From the NCBI GenBank assembly GCA_021821585.1, contig JAKACF010000198.1, positions 1 through 5,656 on the forward strand: a stretch of 5,656 bases of DNA, given 5' to 3'. Shown here piece by piece: positions 1-5,656 of the stretch. The translations under genes and the position numbers were made by a program. Origin of the DNA: Actinomycetes bacterium. GTDB taxonomy: Bacteria > Actinomycetota > Acidimicrobiia > Acidimicrobiales > Bog-793. Positions within the stretch are counted from its first letter, which is position 1. Each line of letters starts with the position of its first letter. The notes below the pieces were generated by a model. It was not told the origin of the DNA, did no database searches, and saw nothing but the letters and a program-made list of their open reading frames with translations.

Positions 1-744
1 GGCGAGCAGCTCTCGCCGGCGCCTCCCGAGCGGCGGTCCGGCGATGGCGAGCAGGCCGACCGGACGGTCCCCGACGGTGAGGACGACGGTCTCGAGGCGG
101 TCGCCGCCCCCCGCAGGCCCCCGGCGAGCGACCGCCCGCAGGCGCGAGGGCGAGCCCCCGGCCGCCGGCAGGATGAGCGAGAGCTCCTCCTCCTCGAGCC
201 CGCGGCCCGAGTGGGCGACGACCTTCACCGGCCGGCTGTCCGCCTCGCCCGGGGGCTCCGGCATGAGGAGGGCGACCGCCGAGAGGCCGAACGCCTCGCG
301 CACGTCCCGGACGACGATCGCCGTGAGCTCCTCGAGCGGCCGGTCGGCCACGAGCAGCTCGGAGAGGACGAAGAGCCGGGCGGTGTCCCGCTCGCTCTCC
401 CGGCTGGCGGCCTCGGCGCGCCACAGCCGGTCCACCACCCTCGAGGTGAGCAGCATGACGGTGACATAGACCCCGAGCGGCGCCCAGTTCTCGGCCCGGC
501 CGACCGAGAGGGTTCCGTAGGGCGGGATGAAGAGGAGGTCGTAGGCGAGGAACCCGAGGGCGACCGCCAGCACGCCGCTCGTGAAGCCGCCCGTCACCAC
601 CGCCACCACGACGGGCACGACGAGCACGAGGGCGACGATGGCGATCTCGAGGTGTGCCCGGACCGGGAGCATGATGCCGACGAGGATCGCCATCGTCGCG
701 ACGGCGGCGATCGACCCGGACAGCCTGTGCCGGAACGGCATCAT
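1..744 (-). CDS. KdpD-type membrane sensor histidine kinase, C-terminal half (DUF4118 + GAF), partial at window start
   Basis: The minus-strand frame is open from ATG at 744 to the window edge (248 codons, no stop seen), so the 3' part is missing. Four hydrophobic segments lie at about residues 11-28, 33-51, 54-73 and 88-101. The motif LLFIPPYGTLSV (70-81), followed by ENW (85-87), matches the KdpD transmembrane domain (DUF4118). An arginine-rich stretch follows TM4 (R102, R106, R109, R115, R119, R123), recalling the arginine cluster after TM4 in E. coli KdpD. Residues about 120-240 look like a GAF domain (LFVLSELLVADRPLEELT, then VGLLAIAGPPLG near 229-240). HisKA and HATPase domains would be expected next but are not visible, so kinase activity is inferred. 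The N-terminal KdpD/USP half of a full KdpD is absent and is encoded divergently at 777-1925. The start was chosen for GAGGTG (754-759) nine bases upstream. A second ATG follows immediately (741-739), and a GTG four codons earlier is an alternative. The partner response regulator, probably KdpE-like, is not in the window. Confidence 0.86.
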   Translation of the reverse strand, partial: MMPFRHRLSGSIAAVATMAILVGIMLPVRAHLEIAIVALVLVVPVVVAVVTGGFTSGVLAVALGFLAYDLLFIPPYGTLSVGRAENWAPLGVYVTVMLLTSRVVDRLWRAEAASRESERDTARLFVLSELLVADRPLEELTAIVVRDVREAFGLSAVALLMPEPPGEADSRPVKVVAHSGRGLEEEELSLILPAAGGSPSRLRAVARRGPAGGGDRLETVVLTVGDRPVGLLAIAGPPLGRRRRELLA

Positions 745-776
745 GTGGAGGTTCACCTCGAGCGCAGGATACGTCC
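745..776. promoter_or_regulatory. Compact divergent control region between the two KdpD-half genes
   Basis: Only 32 bp separate the two divergent start codons. The gap contains the 12-bp palindrome GAGGTTCACCTC (748-759, five-base arms, two-base centre). Its right arm is also the ribosome binding site GAGGTG of the minus-strand sensor (754-759). AGGA at 766-769 is the likely ribosome binding site of the plus-strand gene, seven bases before its ATG. With so little space, the promoter of each gene must lie largely inside the other gene. The palindrome could be an operator or a by-product of Shine-Dalgarno-like sequence; the sequence alone does not decide. Confidence 0.45.
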
Positions 777-792
777 ATGACAGATGCGTCAA
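766..792 (-). promoter_or_regulatory. Candidate sigma-70-like promoter for the minus-strand sensor kinase
   Basis: Read on the minus strand there is TTGACG (792-787), a 15-base spacer and TATCCT (771-766). These resemble -35 and -10 hexamers, although 15 bases is shorter than the preferred spacing. Transcription would start near 759, giving a leader of about 15 bases that begins at the GAGGTG ribosome binding site. The -35 lies inside the first codons of the divergent gene, and the -10 overlaps that gene's AGGA ribosome binding site. This is a pattern match only. Confidence 0.3.
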
Positions 793-1925
793 GTCAGCTG
801 ACCGAAGCCGTCGAGCCCGCCGGCAGGTTCCGGCTCTACGTCGGCGCCGCCGCCGGTGTCGGCAAGACCGTCGCCATGCTCGAGGAGGGAAAGCGCCGAG
901 CCGAGCGCGGATCGGACGTCGTGGTCGGCTTCGTCGAGGCGCACGGGCGCGCCTTCACCACCGCGGCGGTCGGCGAGCTCGAGGTCGTGGCGCGCAAGAA
1001 GGTCGTCTACCACGGCTCGGTCTTCGAGGAGATGGACACCGCGGCGGTGATCGCCCGGCATCCGAGCGTGGCCCTCGTCGACGAGCTCGCCCACACGAAC
1101 GTGCCCGAGGAGGGTGCTCACGAGAAGCGCTGGCAGGACGTCTCCGACATCCTCGATGCCGGTATCTCGGTGATCTCGACGGTCAACGTCCAGCACCTCG
1201 AGTCGATCGCCGACGCCGTGGAGCAGATGACCGGGGCACGGGTGCGCGAGAGGGTGCCGGACTGGGTGGTGCGGAGGGCCGACCAGCTCGAGCTCATCGA
1301 CTCCTCGCCCGAGCAGCTCCGCCGGCGCATGGCGCACGGGAACATCTATCCGCCCGACAAGGTTCCCGACGCCCTCAGCAACTTCTTCCAGACCGAGAAC
1401 CTGACGGCGCTTCGGGAGCTTGCCCTCCGTTTCGTCGCCGACGAGGTCGACGAGCACCTGCTCGCGCGCCTGGCGGCCCGGCACGAGCGTGAGATCTGGG
1501 ACGTGACCGAGCGGATCATGGTGGCCGTGGACGCGACGGAGGGCACCGGCGGCGTCATGCGCCGGGCGGCCCGCCTGGCGGCTCGGGTGAAGGGCGAGCT
1601 CTACGTGCTCCACGTCGCCTCCTCGGAGGGCTCCCGGCGCGACGAGGCGCGCCTCGGCGAGCTGCGGGAGCTGGCAGGGGCGCTCGGCGCGCGCTGGAGC
1701 GAGATCCCCGGCGACGAGCCGGCCCGCGCCCTCATGGATTGGGCCGTTTCCCACCAGATCACCCAGGTCGTGCTCGGCTCGAGCAGGAGAAGTCGCCTGG
1801 AGGAGCTCACCCGGGGCTCGATCGTCTCCAGGGTCATCCGCCTCGCCTCCGACGTCGACGTCGACGTCCACGTCATCGCCCGGCGGGAGCCCCGGGCCCT
1901 CGTCACGAGGGCGTACGAGGACTGA
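777..1925 (+). CDS. kdpD: KdpD N-terminal half: stand-alone KdpD sensor domain plus universal stress protein domain
   Basis: This 382-residue soluble protein matches the cytoplasmic N-terminal part of the osmosensitive K+ sensor KdpD. The Walker A motif GAAAGVGKT is at 23-31, and the Walker B-like DELAHTN at 102-108. Further family signatures follow: ISVISTVNVQHLES, IYPPDKVPDALSNFF and TENLTALRELALRFVADEVD, up to about residue 222. A USP domain runs from about 245 (RIMVAVDATEG) to 370, with a degenerate nucleotide-binding loop G334-x2-R-x9-G347-S348. The protein then ends; the four membrane spans, GAF and kinase domains of a typical ~900-residue KdpD are missing. Those membrane and GAF parts are encoded divergently at 1-744. 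Short KdpD proteins are known, for example in cyanobacteria. In full-length KdpD this region modulates kinase output, and in some Firmicutes the USP domain binds c-di-AMP; whether this one does is not shown. The ATG at 777 has AGGA seven bases upstream. It lies 94 bp before the small peptide gene and could be co-transcribed with kdpFAB. Confidence 0.92.
   Translation: MTDASSQLTEAVEPAGRFRLYVGAAAGVGKTVAMLEEGKRRAERGSDVVVGFVEAHGRAFTTAAVGELEVVARKKVVYHGSVFEEMDTAAVIARHPSVALVDELAHTNVPEEGAHEKRWQDVSDILDAGISVISTVNVQHLESIADAVEQMTGARVRERVPDWVVRRADQLELIDSSPEQLRRRMAHGNIYPPDKVPDALSNFFQTENLTALRELALRFVADEVDEHLLARLAARHEREIWDVTERIMVAVDATEGTGGVMRRAARLAARVKGELYVLHVASSEGSRRDEARLGELRELAGALGARWSEIPGDEPARALMDWAVSHQITQVVLGSSRRSRLEELTRGSIVSRVIRLASDVDVDVHVIARREPRALVTRAYED
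1851..1874 (+). repeat. Short in-frame GACGTC tandem repeat in the USP domain of KdpD-N
   Basis: Three perfect GACGTC units (1851-1868) are followed by CACGTC (1869-1874), encoding DVDVDVHV (residues 359-366) in the last beta strand of the USP domain. From memory, related KdpD proteins read DIDVHV here, so one six-base unit may have been added. The repeat stays in frame and does not disrupt the protein. Confidence 0.5.
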
Positions 1926-1927
1926 GC

Positions 1928-1942
1928 GCGCCGCCCCGGCGC
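1928..1942 (+). other. Small GC hairpin just after the KdpD-N stop codon
   Basis: GCGCCG (1928-1933) and CGGCGC (1937-1942) can pair as a six-base stem with a three-base loop, two bases after the TGA stop. There is no T-rich run after it, so it is not a classic intrinsic terminator. It could weakly attenuate or stabilise the upstream message, or be chance in such GC-rich sequence. Confidence 0.25.
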
Positions 1943-1984
1943 CGCTGTTGACGCGGAATTGATGCCGGGCGCCGCCTGTTGACG
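1938..1984 (+). repeat. Two imperfect direct repeats in the leader of the kdpFAB operon
   Basis: GGCGCCGCTGTTGACG (1938-1953) recurs as GGCGCCGCCTGTTGACG (1968-1984), identical except for one extra C. The 5' parts are 30 bp apart and the TTGACG cores 31 bp apart, about three helical turns, so a dimeric regulator could bind both on one face of the DNA. The second copy continues into the palindrome TGACGTCA (1980-1987). The pair sits in the only sizeable non-coding gap before the structural genes (1926-2019). TTGACG also matches a -35 hexamer, but no TANNNT -10 lies 16-19 bp downstream of either copy. An operator for a KdpE-like or other regulator is plausible but inferred. Confidence 0.5.
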
Positions 1985-2019
1985 TCAGCGCGACGCGGGC
2001 CGCCGGCAGGCTCGCATCC

Positions 2020-2103
2020 ATGGCTGATCTGTTCGCAGTGCTCGGGACGATCCTGTTCGTCCTGTTGATGCTCGGCCTCGTCAAGGCGCTGGAGCACGTA
2101 TGA
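2020..2103 (+). CDS. 27-residue single-span membrane peptide preceding kdpF
   Basis: ATG at 2020 opens a 27-codon frame: a short start (MADLF), an uninterrupted hydrophobic helix (about residues 5-22) and a polar tail KALEHV. The stop overlaps the kdpF start by four bases (ATGA, 2100-2103), a strong sign of translational coupling and of real coding. A weak ribosome binding site, GGCAGG (2005-2010), lies nine bases upstream. This is the first ATG after an in-frame stop at 1960-1962. The peptide resembles KdpF in size and style but lacks the KdpF C-terminal AE-x-F pattern, which the next gene has. I recall similar unnamed peptides with an acidic/basic C-terminal tail before kdpF in other phyla, but cannot verify this here. 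Possible roles, all inferred: an accessory lipid-like subunit of the Kdp complex, a membrane regulator, or a leader peptide coupling kdpF translation. Confidence 0.72.
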   Translation: MADLFAVLGTILFVLLMLGLVKALEHV

Positions 2104-2189
2104 GCTGGTCCGACGGGATCCTGTTGGCGCTCTCTGTCCTGCTGTTCGCCTACCTCGGCGTGGCGATGTTCAAGGCGGAGCGGTTCTGA
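2100..2189 (+). CDS. kdpF: KdpF, small stabilising subunit of the K+-transporting ATPase
   Basis: A 29-residue peptide, the same length as E. coli KdpF. It has a single hydrophobic helix (about residues 6-23, ILLALSVLLFAYLGVAMF) and the C-terminal KAERF, matching the family's ending (NAEAF in E. coli). KdpF is known to sit in the membrane beside KdpA and stabilise the KdpFABC complex. The start overlaps the preceding peptide's stop (ATGA) and has GGAG (2091-2094) five bases upstream. Its TGA stop shares one base with the kdpA ATG (TGATG, 2187-2191). Position, length and end sequence together make the call firm despite the small size. Confidence 0.9.
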   Translation: MSWSDGILLALSVLLFAYLGVAMFKAERF

Positions 2190-3880
2190 TGGACTTCTTC
2201 CTCACCCTCGTCCTGCTCGTCGCGACCCTGGCGGTCGCCTGGCGCTACCTCGGTTCCTACATGGCGGCCGTCTACGAGGGCCGGGTCAGCTTCCTCCGCT
2301 GGCTCGAGCGGCCCACCTACCGCCTCCTCGGCGTCGACCCGGAGCGCGAGCAGACCTGGCAGCGCTACGCCGGCGCCCTCGTCGTCTACTCGGGTGTGGC
2401 CATCCTCATCCTCTACGGCATGTTCCGCCTGCAGGGCAGCCTGCCGGGCAACCCGGCGCACTTCGGGGCGGTCGCTCCGGCCCTCTCGTGGAACACCGCC
2501 GTCTCGTTCATCACGAACACGAACTGGCAGAACTACTCGGGCGAGTCGACGATGTCCTACCTCTCCCAGATGGGCGCCCTGGCGGTGCAGAACTTCGTCA
2601 GCGCCTCGGCCGGCATGGCGGTCGCCGTCGCCCTCATCCGCGGCTTCGCCCGGCGCCAGTCCCCGACCATCGGCAACTTCTGGGTGGACCTCGTCCGCGG
2701 CGTCTACTACGTCCTGCTCCCGATCGCCGTCGTCTTCGCCGTCGTCTTCGTCGCCGAAGGGGCCATCCAGACCCTGGCAGGACCGGTCTCGGTCCACGAC
2801 GCCCTGAACGGCGCCCACCAGGTGATCCCCCGGGGACCCTTCGCCTCCCAGGAGGCGATCAAGCAGCTCGGTACGAACGGCGGCGGCAGCTACAACGCGA
2901 ACGGCGCCACCCCGTTCGAGAACCCGACCGGGCTCACGAACTTCCTGTCGTTCTTCCTCATCCTCGTCATCCCGGTCTCGCTCACCTACACCTTCGGCAA
3001 GATGGTGGGGAGCGTCCGCCAGGGCGTGGCACTGCTCGCCGCCATGACCGTGCTGTTCGGCGCCTGGCTCGGTGTCGCCACCTACGCCGAGTCGCAGGGC
3101 AACCCTGCGGTGGCGGCCGCCGGGGTCACCCACCAGACGAGCGGCAACATGGAGGGCAAGGAGGCCCGCTTCGGCTACTCCCAGTCGACCCTCTACGACG
3201 TCGTCTCCACCCAGACCTCCACCGGCAGCGTGGACGGCTCCAACGACTCCTACACGCCGATCGGCGGGATGATGCTGCTCACCGGGATGATGCTCGGCGA
3301 GGTCACGCCCGGCGGCGTCGGGAGCGGGCTCTACACCATCCTCATCTTCGCCATCATCGCCGTCTTCCTCGGCGGTCTCATGGTGGGGCGGACACCGGAG
3401 TACCTCGGCAAGAAGATCCAGGCACGCGAGGTGAAGCTGGCGGCGATGGCCGCCCTCGTCATGCCGATCACGGTTCTTGTGCTGACGGCCATCGCGACCG
3501 CCCTCCCGGCCGGGCGGGCCGGTCCCCTCAACGCCGGGCCGCACGGCTTCAGCGAGATCCTCTACGCGATCACCTCACAGGCCAACAACAACGGGTCCGC
3601 CTTCGCCGGACTCAACGGGAACACGGCCTTCTACAACGTCATCGGCGGCATCGACATGCTGGCAGGCCGGTTCGTCATCATGGTCCCGGTGCTCGCACTC
3701 GCCGGGGTGCTGGCGGGAAAGCAGGTCGTGCCCGCCTCGGCCGGGACCTTCCGCACGGACACGCCGCTGTTCGCCGGGCTCGTCATCGGCGTCATCGTCA
3801 TCATCGGGGCGCTCACGTTCTTCCCGGCCGTCTCGCTCGGGCCGATCGTCGAGCAGCTCGTTCACGGGAGGTTCTTCTGA
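2189..3880 (+). CDS. kdpA: KdpA, potassium-binding/translocating subunit of the Kdp ATPase
   Basis: A 563-residue polytopic membrane protein (E. coli KdpA has 557). KdpA is a member of the superfamily of K+ transporters; it selects K+ through four pore loops and passes it to KdpB by an intersubunit tunnel. All four loop regions are recognisable: TNTNWQNYSGESTMSY (109-124), TNGGGSYNAN (229-238), LGEVTPGGVGSGLY (369-382) and NNNGSAFAGL (466-475). MVGRTPEYLGKKI and LNAGPHGFSEILYA are further family signatures. No frameshift or gap is seen. Before loop three the sequence reads SNDSYTPIGG, where E. coli has MHDSFTALGG, a modest variation. The ATG overlaps the kdpF stop by one base and has GGAG (2177-2180) eight bases upstream. 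The stop overlaps the kdpB start in the same way, implying one coupled translation unit. Confidence 0.98.
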   Translation: MDFFLTLVLLVATLAVAWRYLGSYMAAVYEGRVSFLRWLERPTYRLLGVDPEREQTWQRYAGALVVYSGVAILILYGMFRLQGSLPGNPAHFGAVAPALSWNTAVSFITNTNWQNYSGESTMSYLSQMGALAVQNFVSASAGMAVAVALIRGFARRQSPTIGNFWVDLVRGVYYVLLPIAVVFAVVFVAEGAIQTLAGPVSVHDALNGAHQVIPRGPFASQEAIKQLGTNGGGSYNANGATPFENPTGLTNFLSFFLILVIPVSLTYTFGKMVGSVRQGVALLAAMTVLFGAWLGVATYAESQGNPAVAAAGVTHQTSGNMEGKEARFGYSQSTLYDVVSTQTSTGSVDGSNDSYTPIGGMMLLTGMMLGEVTPGGVGSGLYTILIFAIIAVFLGGLMVGRTPEYLGKKIQAREVKLAAMAALVMPITVLVLTAIATALPAGRAGPLNAGPHGFSEILYAITSQANNNGSAFAGLNGNTAFYNVIGGIDMLAGRFVIMVPVLALAGVLAGKQVVPASAGTFRTDTPLFAGLVIGVIVIIGALTFFPAVSLGPIVEQLVHGRFF

Positions 3881-5656
3881 TGGAGCAGGTCGCAACGAGC
3901 GACGCCGCCCCGGTGGCGAGTGCACCGGTCAGGGCGCGGGGCGTCGCGCAGTCCCGCGGGCTGTTCGACCCGGAGATCATCGGTCCGGCGGTCGGGCAGG
4001 CCGTGAAGAAGCTCGACCCCCGGATCCAGGTCCGCAACCCCGTGATGTTCGTCGTCCTCGTCGGCACCGTCGTCACCCTCGTCGAGTCGATCGCCCATCC
4101 CGGCCTGTTCGACTGGAGCGTGACGGCCTGGCTCTTCCTCACGGTCGTCTTCGCCAACTTCGCCGAGGCGGTGGCAGAAGGCCGCGGCAGGGCACAGGCC
4201 GACACGCTCCGGCGGATGCGCTCGGAGACCGAGGCGAGGAGGCTCGGTGCGGGCGGGAGCGAGGAGCGCGTGCCGGCCGCCTCGCTTGCGAAGGGGGACC
4301 TCGTCGTCTGCGAGACCGGCGACCTCATCCCCTCCGACGGCGAGATCGTCGAGGGCATTGCCTCGGTCGACGAGTCGGCCATCACGGGCGAGTCGGCGCC
4401 GGTGATCCGGGAGTCGGGTGGTGACCGCTCCGCGGTGACCGGGGGGACCAAGGTCCTGTCGGACCGCATCGTCGTCCGGATCACCGCCGAGCGCGGCCAG
4501 ACCTTCATGGACAGGATGATCCAGCTCGTCGAGGGCGCCAGCCGGCAGAAGACGCCGAACGAGGTGGCGCTCACGATCCTGCTCGCCGCCCTCACCATCA
4601 TCTTCCTCCCGGTCGTGGTGGCCCTCCAGCCCTTCGGCCACTACTCGGGGGTGAGCGTCTCGGTGGTGATCCTCGTGGCCCTCCTCGTCTGCCTGATCCC
4701 CACCACCATCGGTGCCCTGTTGTCGGCGATCGGCATCGCCGGCATGGACCGTCTCGTCCAGCGGAACGTGCTCGCCATGAGCGGACGGGCCGTCGAGGCC
4801 GCCGGGGACACCCAGACGCTGCTCCTCGACAAGACGGGGACGATCACCCTCGGCAACCGGATGGCCTCCCGCTTCCTCCCGGTCGGCGAGACGAGCGAGG
4901 AGGAGCTGGCCGGCGCATCCCAGCTGGCCTCGCTCGCCGACGAGACCCCCGAGGGCCGCTCGATCGTCGTCCTCGCCAAGGAGCGCTTCAACATCAGAGA
5001 GCGCGAGCTCGGAGCCGAGCACGTCTTCGTCCCCTTCACCGCCGTCACCCGGATGTCCGGCCTCGACTTCGACGGACGCAAGATACGAAAGGGCGCCGCC
5101 GAGGCCGTGAAGCGCTGGGTGAACGAGCAGGGCGGCTCGACGCCGGGCGATCTCGACTCGATCGTGGAGACGGTCTCCCGCTCCGGCTCGACGCCGCTCG
5201 CCGTCGCCGACGGGACGAGAGTCCTCGGGGTCATCGAGCTGAAGGACGTCGTGAAGGAGGGCATCCGGGAGCGCTTCGACCAGATGCGGGCGCTCGGGAT
5301 CCGGACCGTCATGATCACCGGCGACAACCCGCTCACGGCGGCGGCCATCGCCTCGGAGGCAGGGGTCGACGACTTCCTCGCCGAGGCGACGCCCGAGGCC
5401 AAGCTCGCCCTCATCAAACAGGAGCAGGAGGGCGGCAAGCTCGTCGCGATGACGGGCGACGGGACGAACGACGCCCCCGCGCTCGCCCAGGCCGACGTCG
5501 GTGTGGCGATGAACTCGGGGACGACGGCGGCGAAGGAGGCCGGCAACATGGTCGACCTCGACTCGAACCCGACCAAGCTCATCGACATCGTCGAGATCGG
5601 CAAGCAACTCCTCATCACCCGGGGGGCGCTCACGACGTTCTCGATCGCGAACGATG
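3880..5656 (+). CDS. kdpB: KdpB, catalytic P-type ATPase subunit, 3' end beyond the window
   Basis: The frame is open from ATG at 3880 to the window end (592 complete codons of an expected ~680-700). It encodes the type IA P-type ATPase that hydrolyses ATP to drive K+ uptake through KdpA. TM1-TM2 lie at about 54-73 and 81-97. The actuator domain carries TGES (169-172), whose S172 corresponds to the inhibitory phosphoserine S162 of E. coli. TM3 is at about 228-250, and TM4 holds IPTTIG (273-278). The phosphorylation motif DKTGT has the catalytic D317, preceded by the conserved D310. The nucleotide domain shows F386, S393 and K404 (E. coli F377, S384, K395). TGDN (480-483) and TGDGTNDAPAL (525-535) complete the P domain. 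The window stops at D592 in TM5, matching E. coli D583. GGGAGG (3866-3871) lies eight bases before the ATG, which overlaps the kdpA stop by one base. The N-terminus is about ten residues longer than in E. coli and Ala/Val-rich. kdpC should follow. Confidence 0.98.
   Translation, partial: MEQVATSDAAPVASAPVRARGVAQSRGLFDPEIIGPAVGQAVKKLDPRIQVRNPVMFVVLVGTVVTLVESIAHPGLFDWSVTAWLFLTVVFANFAEAVAEGRGRAQADTLRRMRSETEARRLGAGGSEERVPAASLAKGDLVVCETGDLIPSDGEIVEGIASVDESAITGESAPVIRESGGDRSAVTGGTKVLSDRIVVRITAERGQTFMDRMIQLVEGASRQKTPNEVALTILLAALTIIFLPVVVALQPFGHYSGVSVSVVILVALLVCLIPTTIGALLSAIGIAGMDRLVQRNVLAMSGRAVEAAGDTQTLLLDKTGTITLGNRMASRFLPVGETSEEELAGASQLASLADETPEGRSIVVLAKERFNIRERELGAEHVFVPFTAVTRMSGLDFDGRKIRKGAAEAVKRWVNEQGGSTPGDLDSIVETVSRSGSTPLAVADGTRVLGVIELKDVVKEGIRERFDQMRALGIRTVMITGDNPLTAAAIASEAGVDDFLAEATPEAKLALIKQEQEGGKLVAMTGDGTNDAPALAQADVGVAMNSGTTAAKEAGNMVDLDSNPTKLIDIVEIGKQLLITRGALTTFSIAND

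Noticed and set aside
44..780. Overlapping plus-strand frames (44-469 and 211-780) at the left end
   Set aside because: Both are antisense to the DUF4118/GAF sensor, whose transmembrane and family motifs are clear. Their own products are Ser/Arg- or Arg/Asp/Glu-rich with no domain.
1..1925. A single kdpD broken by frameshift or nonsense mutation
   Set aside because: The halves lie on opposite strands with separate starts and ribosome binding sites, so a point lesion cannot explain the arrangement. Inversion or independent genes fit better; misassembly cannot be fully excluded.
1926..2019. c-di-AMP (ydaO/kimA-type) riboswitch or intrinsic terminator in the kdp leader
   Set aside because: The spacer is only 94 bases and I see neither the conserved riboswitch segments nor a hairpin followed by a T run. 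The small GC hairpin at 1928-1942 is listed with low confidence only.
789..2084. Minus-strand frame of 431 codons opposite KdpD-N and the kdp leader
   Set aside because: It is a shadow of the KdpD N-terminal gene. Composition is biased and it overlaps the leader and the small peptide gene.
2150..3544. Long minus-strand open frame of 464 codons opposite kdpA
   Set aside because: It lies entirely antisense to an unmistakable kdpA. Its product is a low-complexity mix rich in D, E, G, R and H with no recognisable domain, typical of the shadow frame in GC-rich genes.
3862..5607. Long minus-strand open frame of 581 codons opposite kdpB
   Set aside because: It is antisense to kdpB, has charged low-complexity composition and no family motifs. 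It is open only because stop codons are rare at this GC content.
1..5656. tRNA, rRNA, CRISPR array, insertion sequence or prophage signals
   Set aside because: No cloverleaf, spaced repeat array, transposase, terminal inverted repeats or integrase-like frame was seen; the window is almost fully accounted for by the kdp genes.

Overview
This is a high-GC window (roughly 70 % G+C by eye) holding the front part of a Kdp high-affinity potassium uptake locus. The GC content, the dense coding and the start-stop overlaps fit a high-GC bacterium. An actinobacterial or related lineage is my best guess, from the look of the KdpA and KdpF sequences, but the window has no decisive taxonomic marker.

Layout. 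Positions 1-744 (minus strand, 3' end outside the window) encode a membrane sensor: four hydrophobic segments of the KdpD/DUF4118 type followed by a GAF-like domain. This is the C-terminal half of a KdpD-type sensor kinase, and the kinase core would lie beyond position 1. A 32-bp gap (745-776) separates it from a divergent plus-strand gene (777-1925). That gene encodes only the N-terminal cytoplasmic half of KdpD: the Walker-type KdpD domain plus a universal-stress-protein (USP) domain. A 94-bp spacer (1926-2019) follows, with a small hairpin and a pair of imperfect direct repeats. Then comes a tightly packed structural operon: a 27-residue single-span peptide (2020-2103), kdpF (2100-2189), kdpA (2189-3880) and kdpB (3880 to the window end, 592 codons). 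kdpC would be expected next.

How the parts work together. KdpA is the channel-like K+-binding subunit. KdpB is the P-type ATPase that energises it. KdpF is a small lipid-like stabilising subunit. The extra 27-residue peptide in front of kdpF has the same style (one membrane helix, charged C-terminus) and is probably translationally coupled to kdpF, but its role is unknown to me. The two KdpD halves presumably act together, or separately, to tune transcription or pump activity to K+ supply. A KdpE-type regulator is not in the window and may lie past the sensor kinase.

Most unusual points: KdpD is split precisely between its USP and transmembrane domains, and the halves are encoded head-to-head on opposite strands. 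Their control signals overlap in a very short gap. A second mini-membrane peptide precedes KdpF. The leader carries 30/31-bp-spaced direct repeats, each with a TTGACG core.
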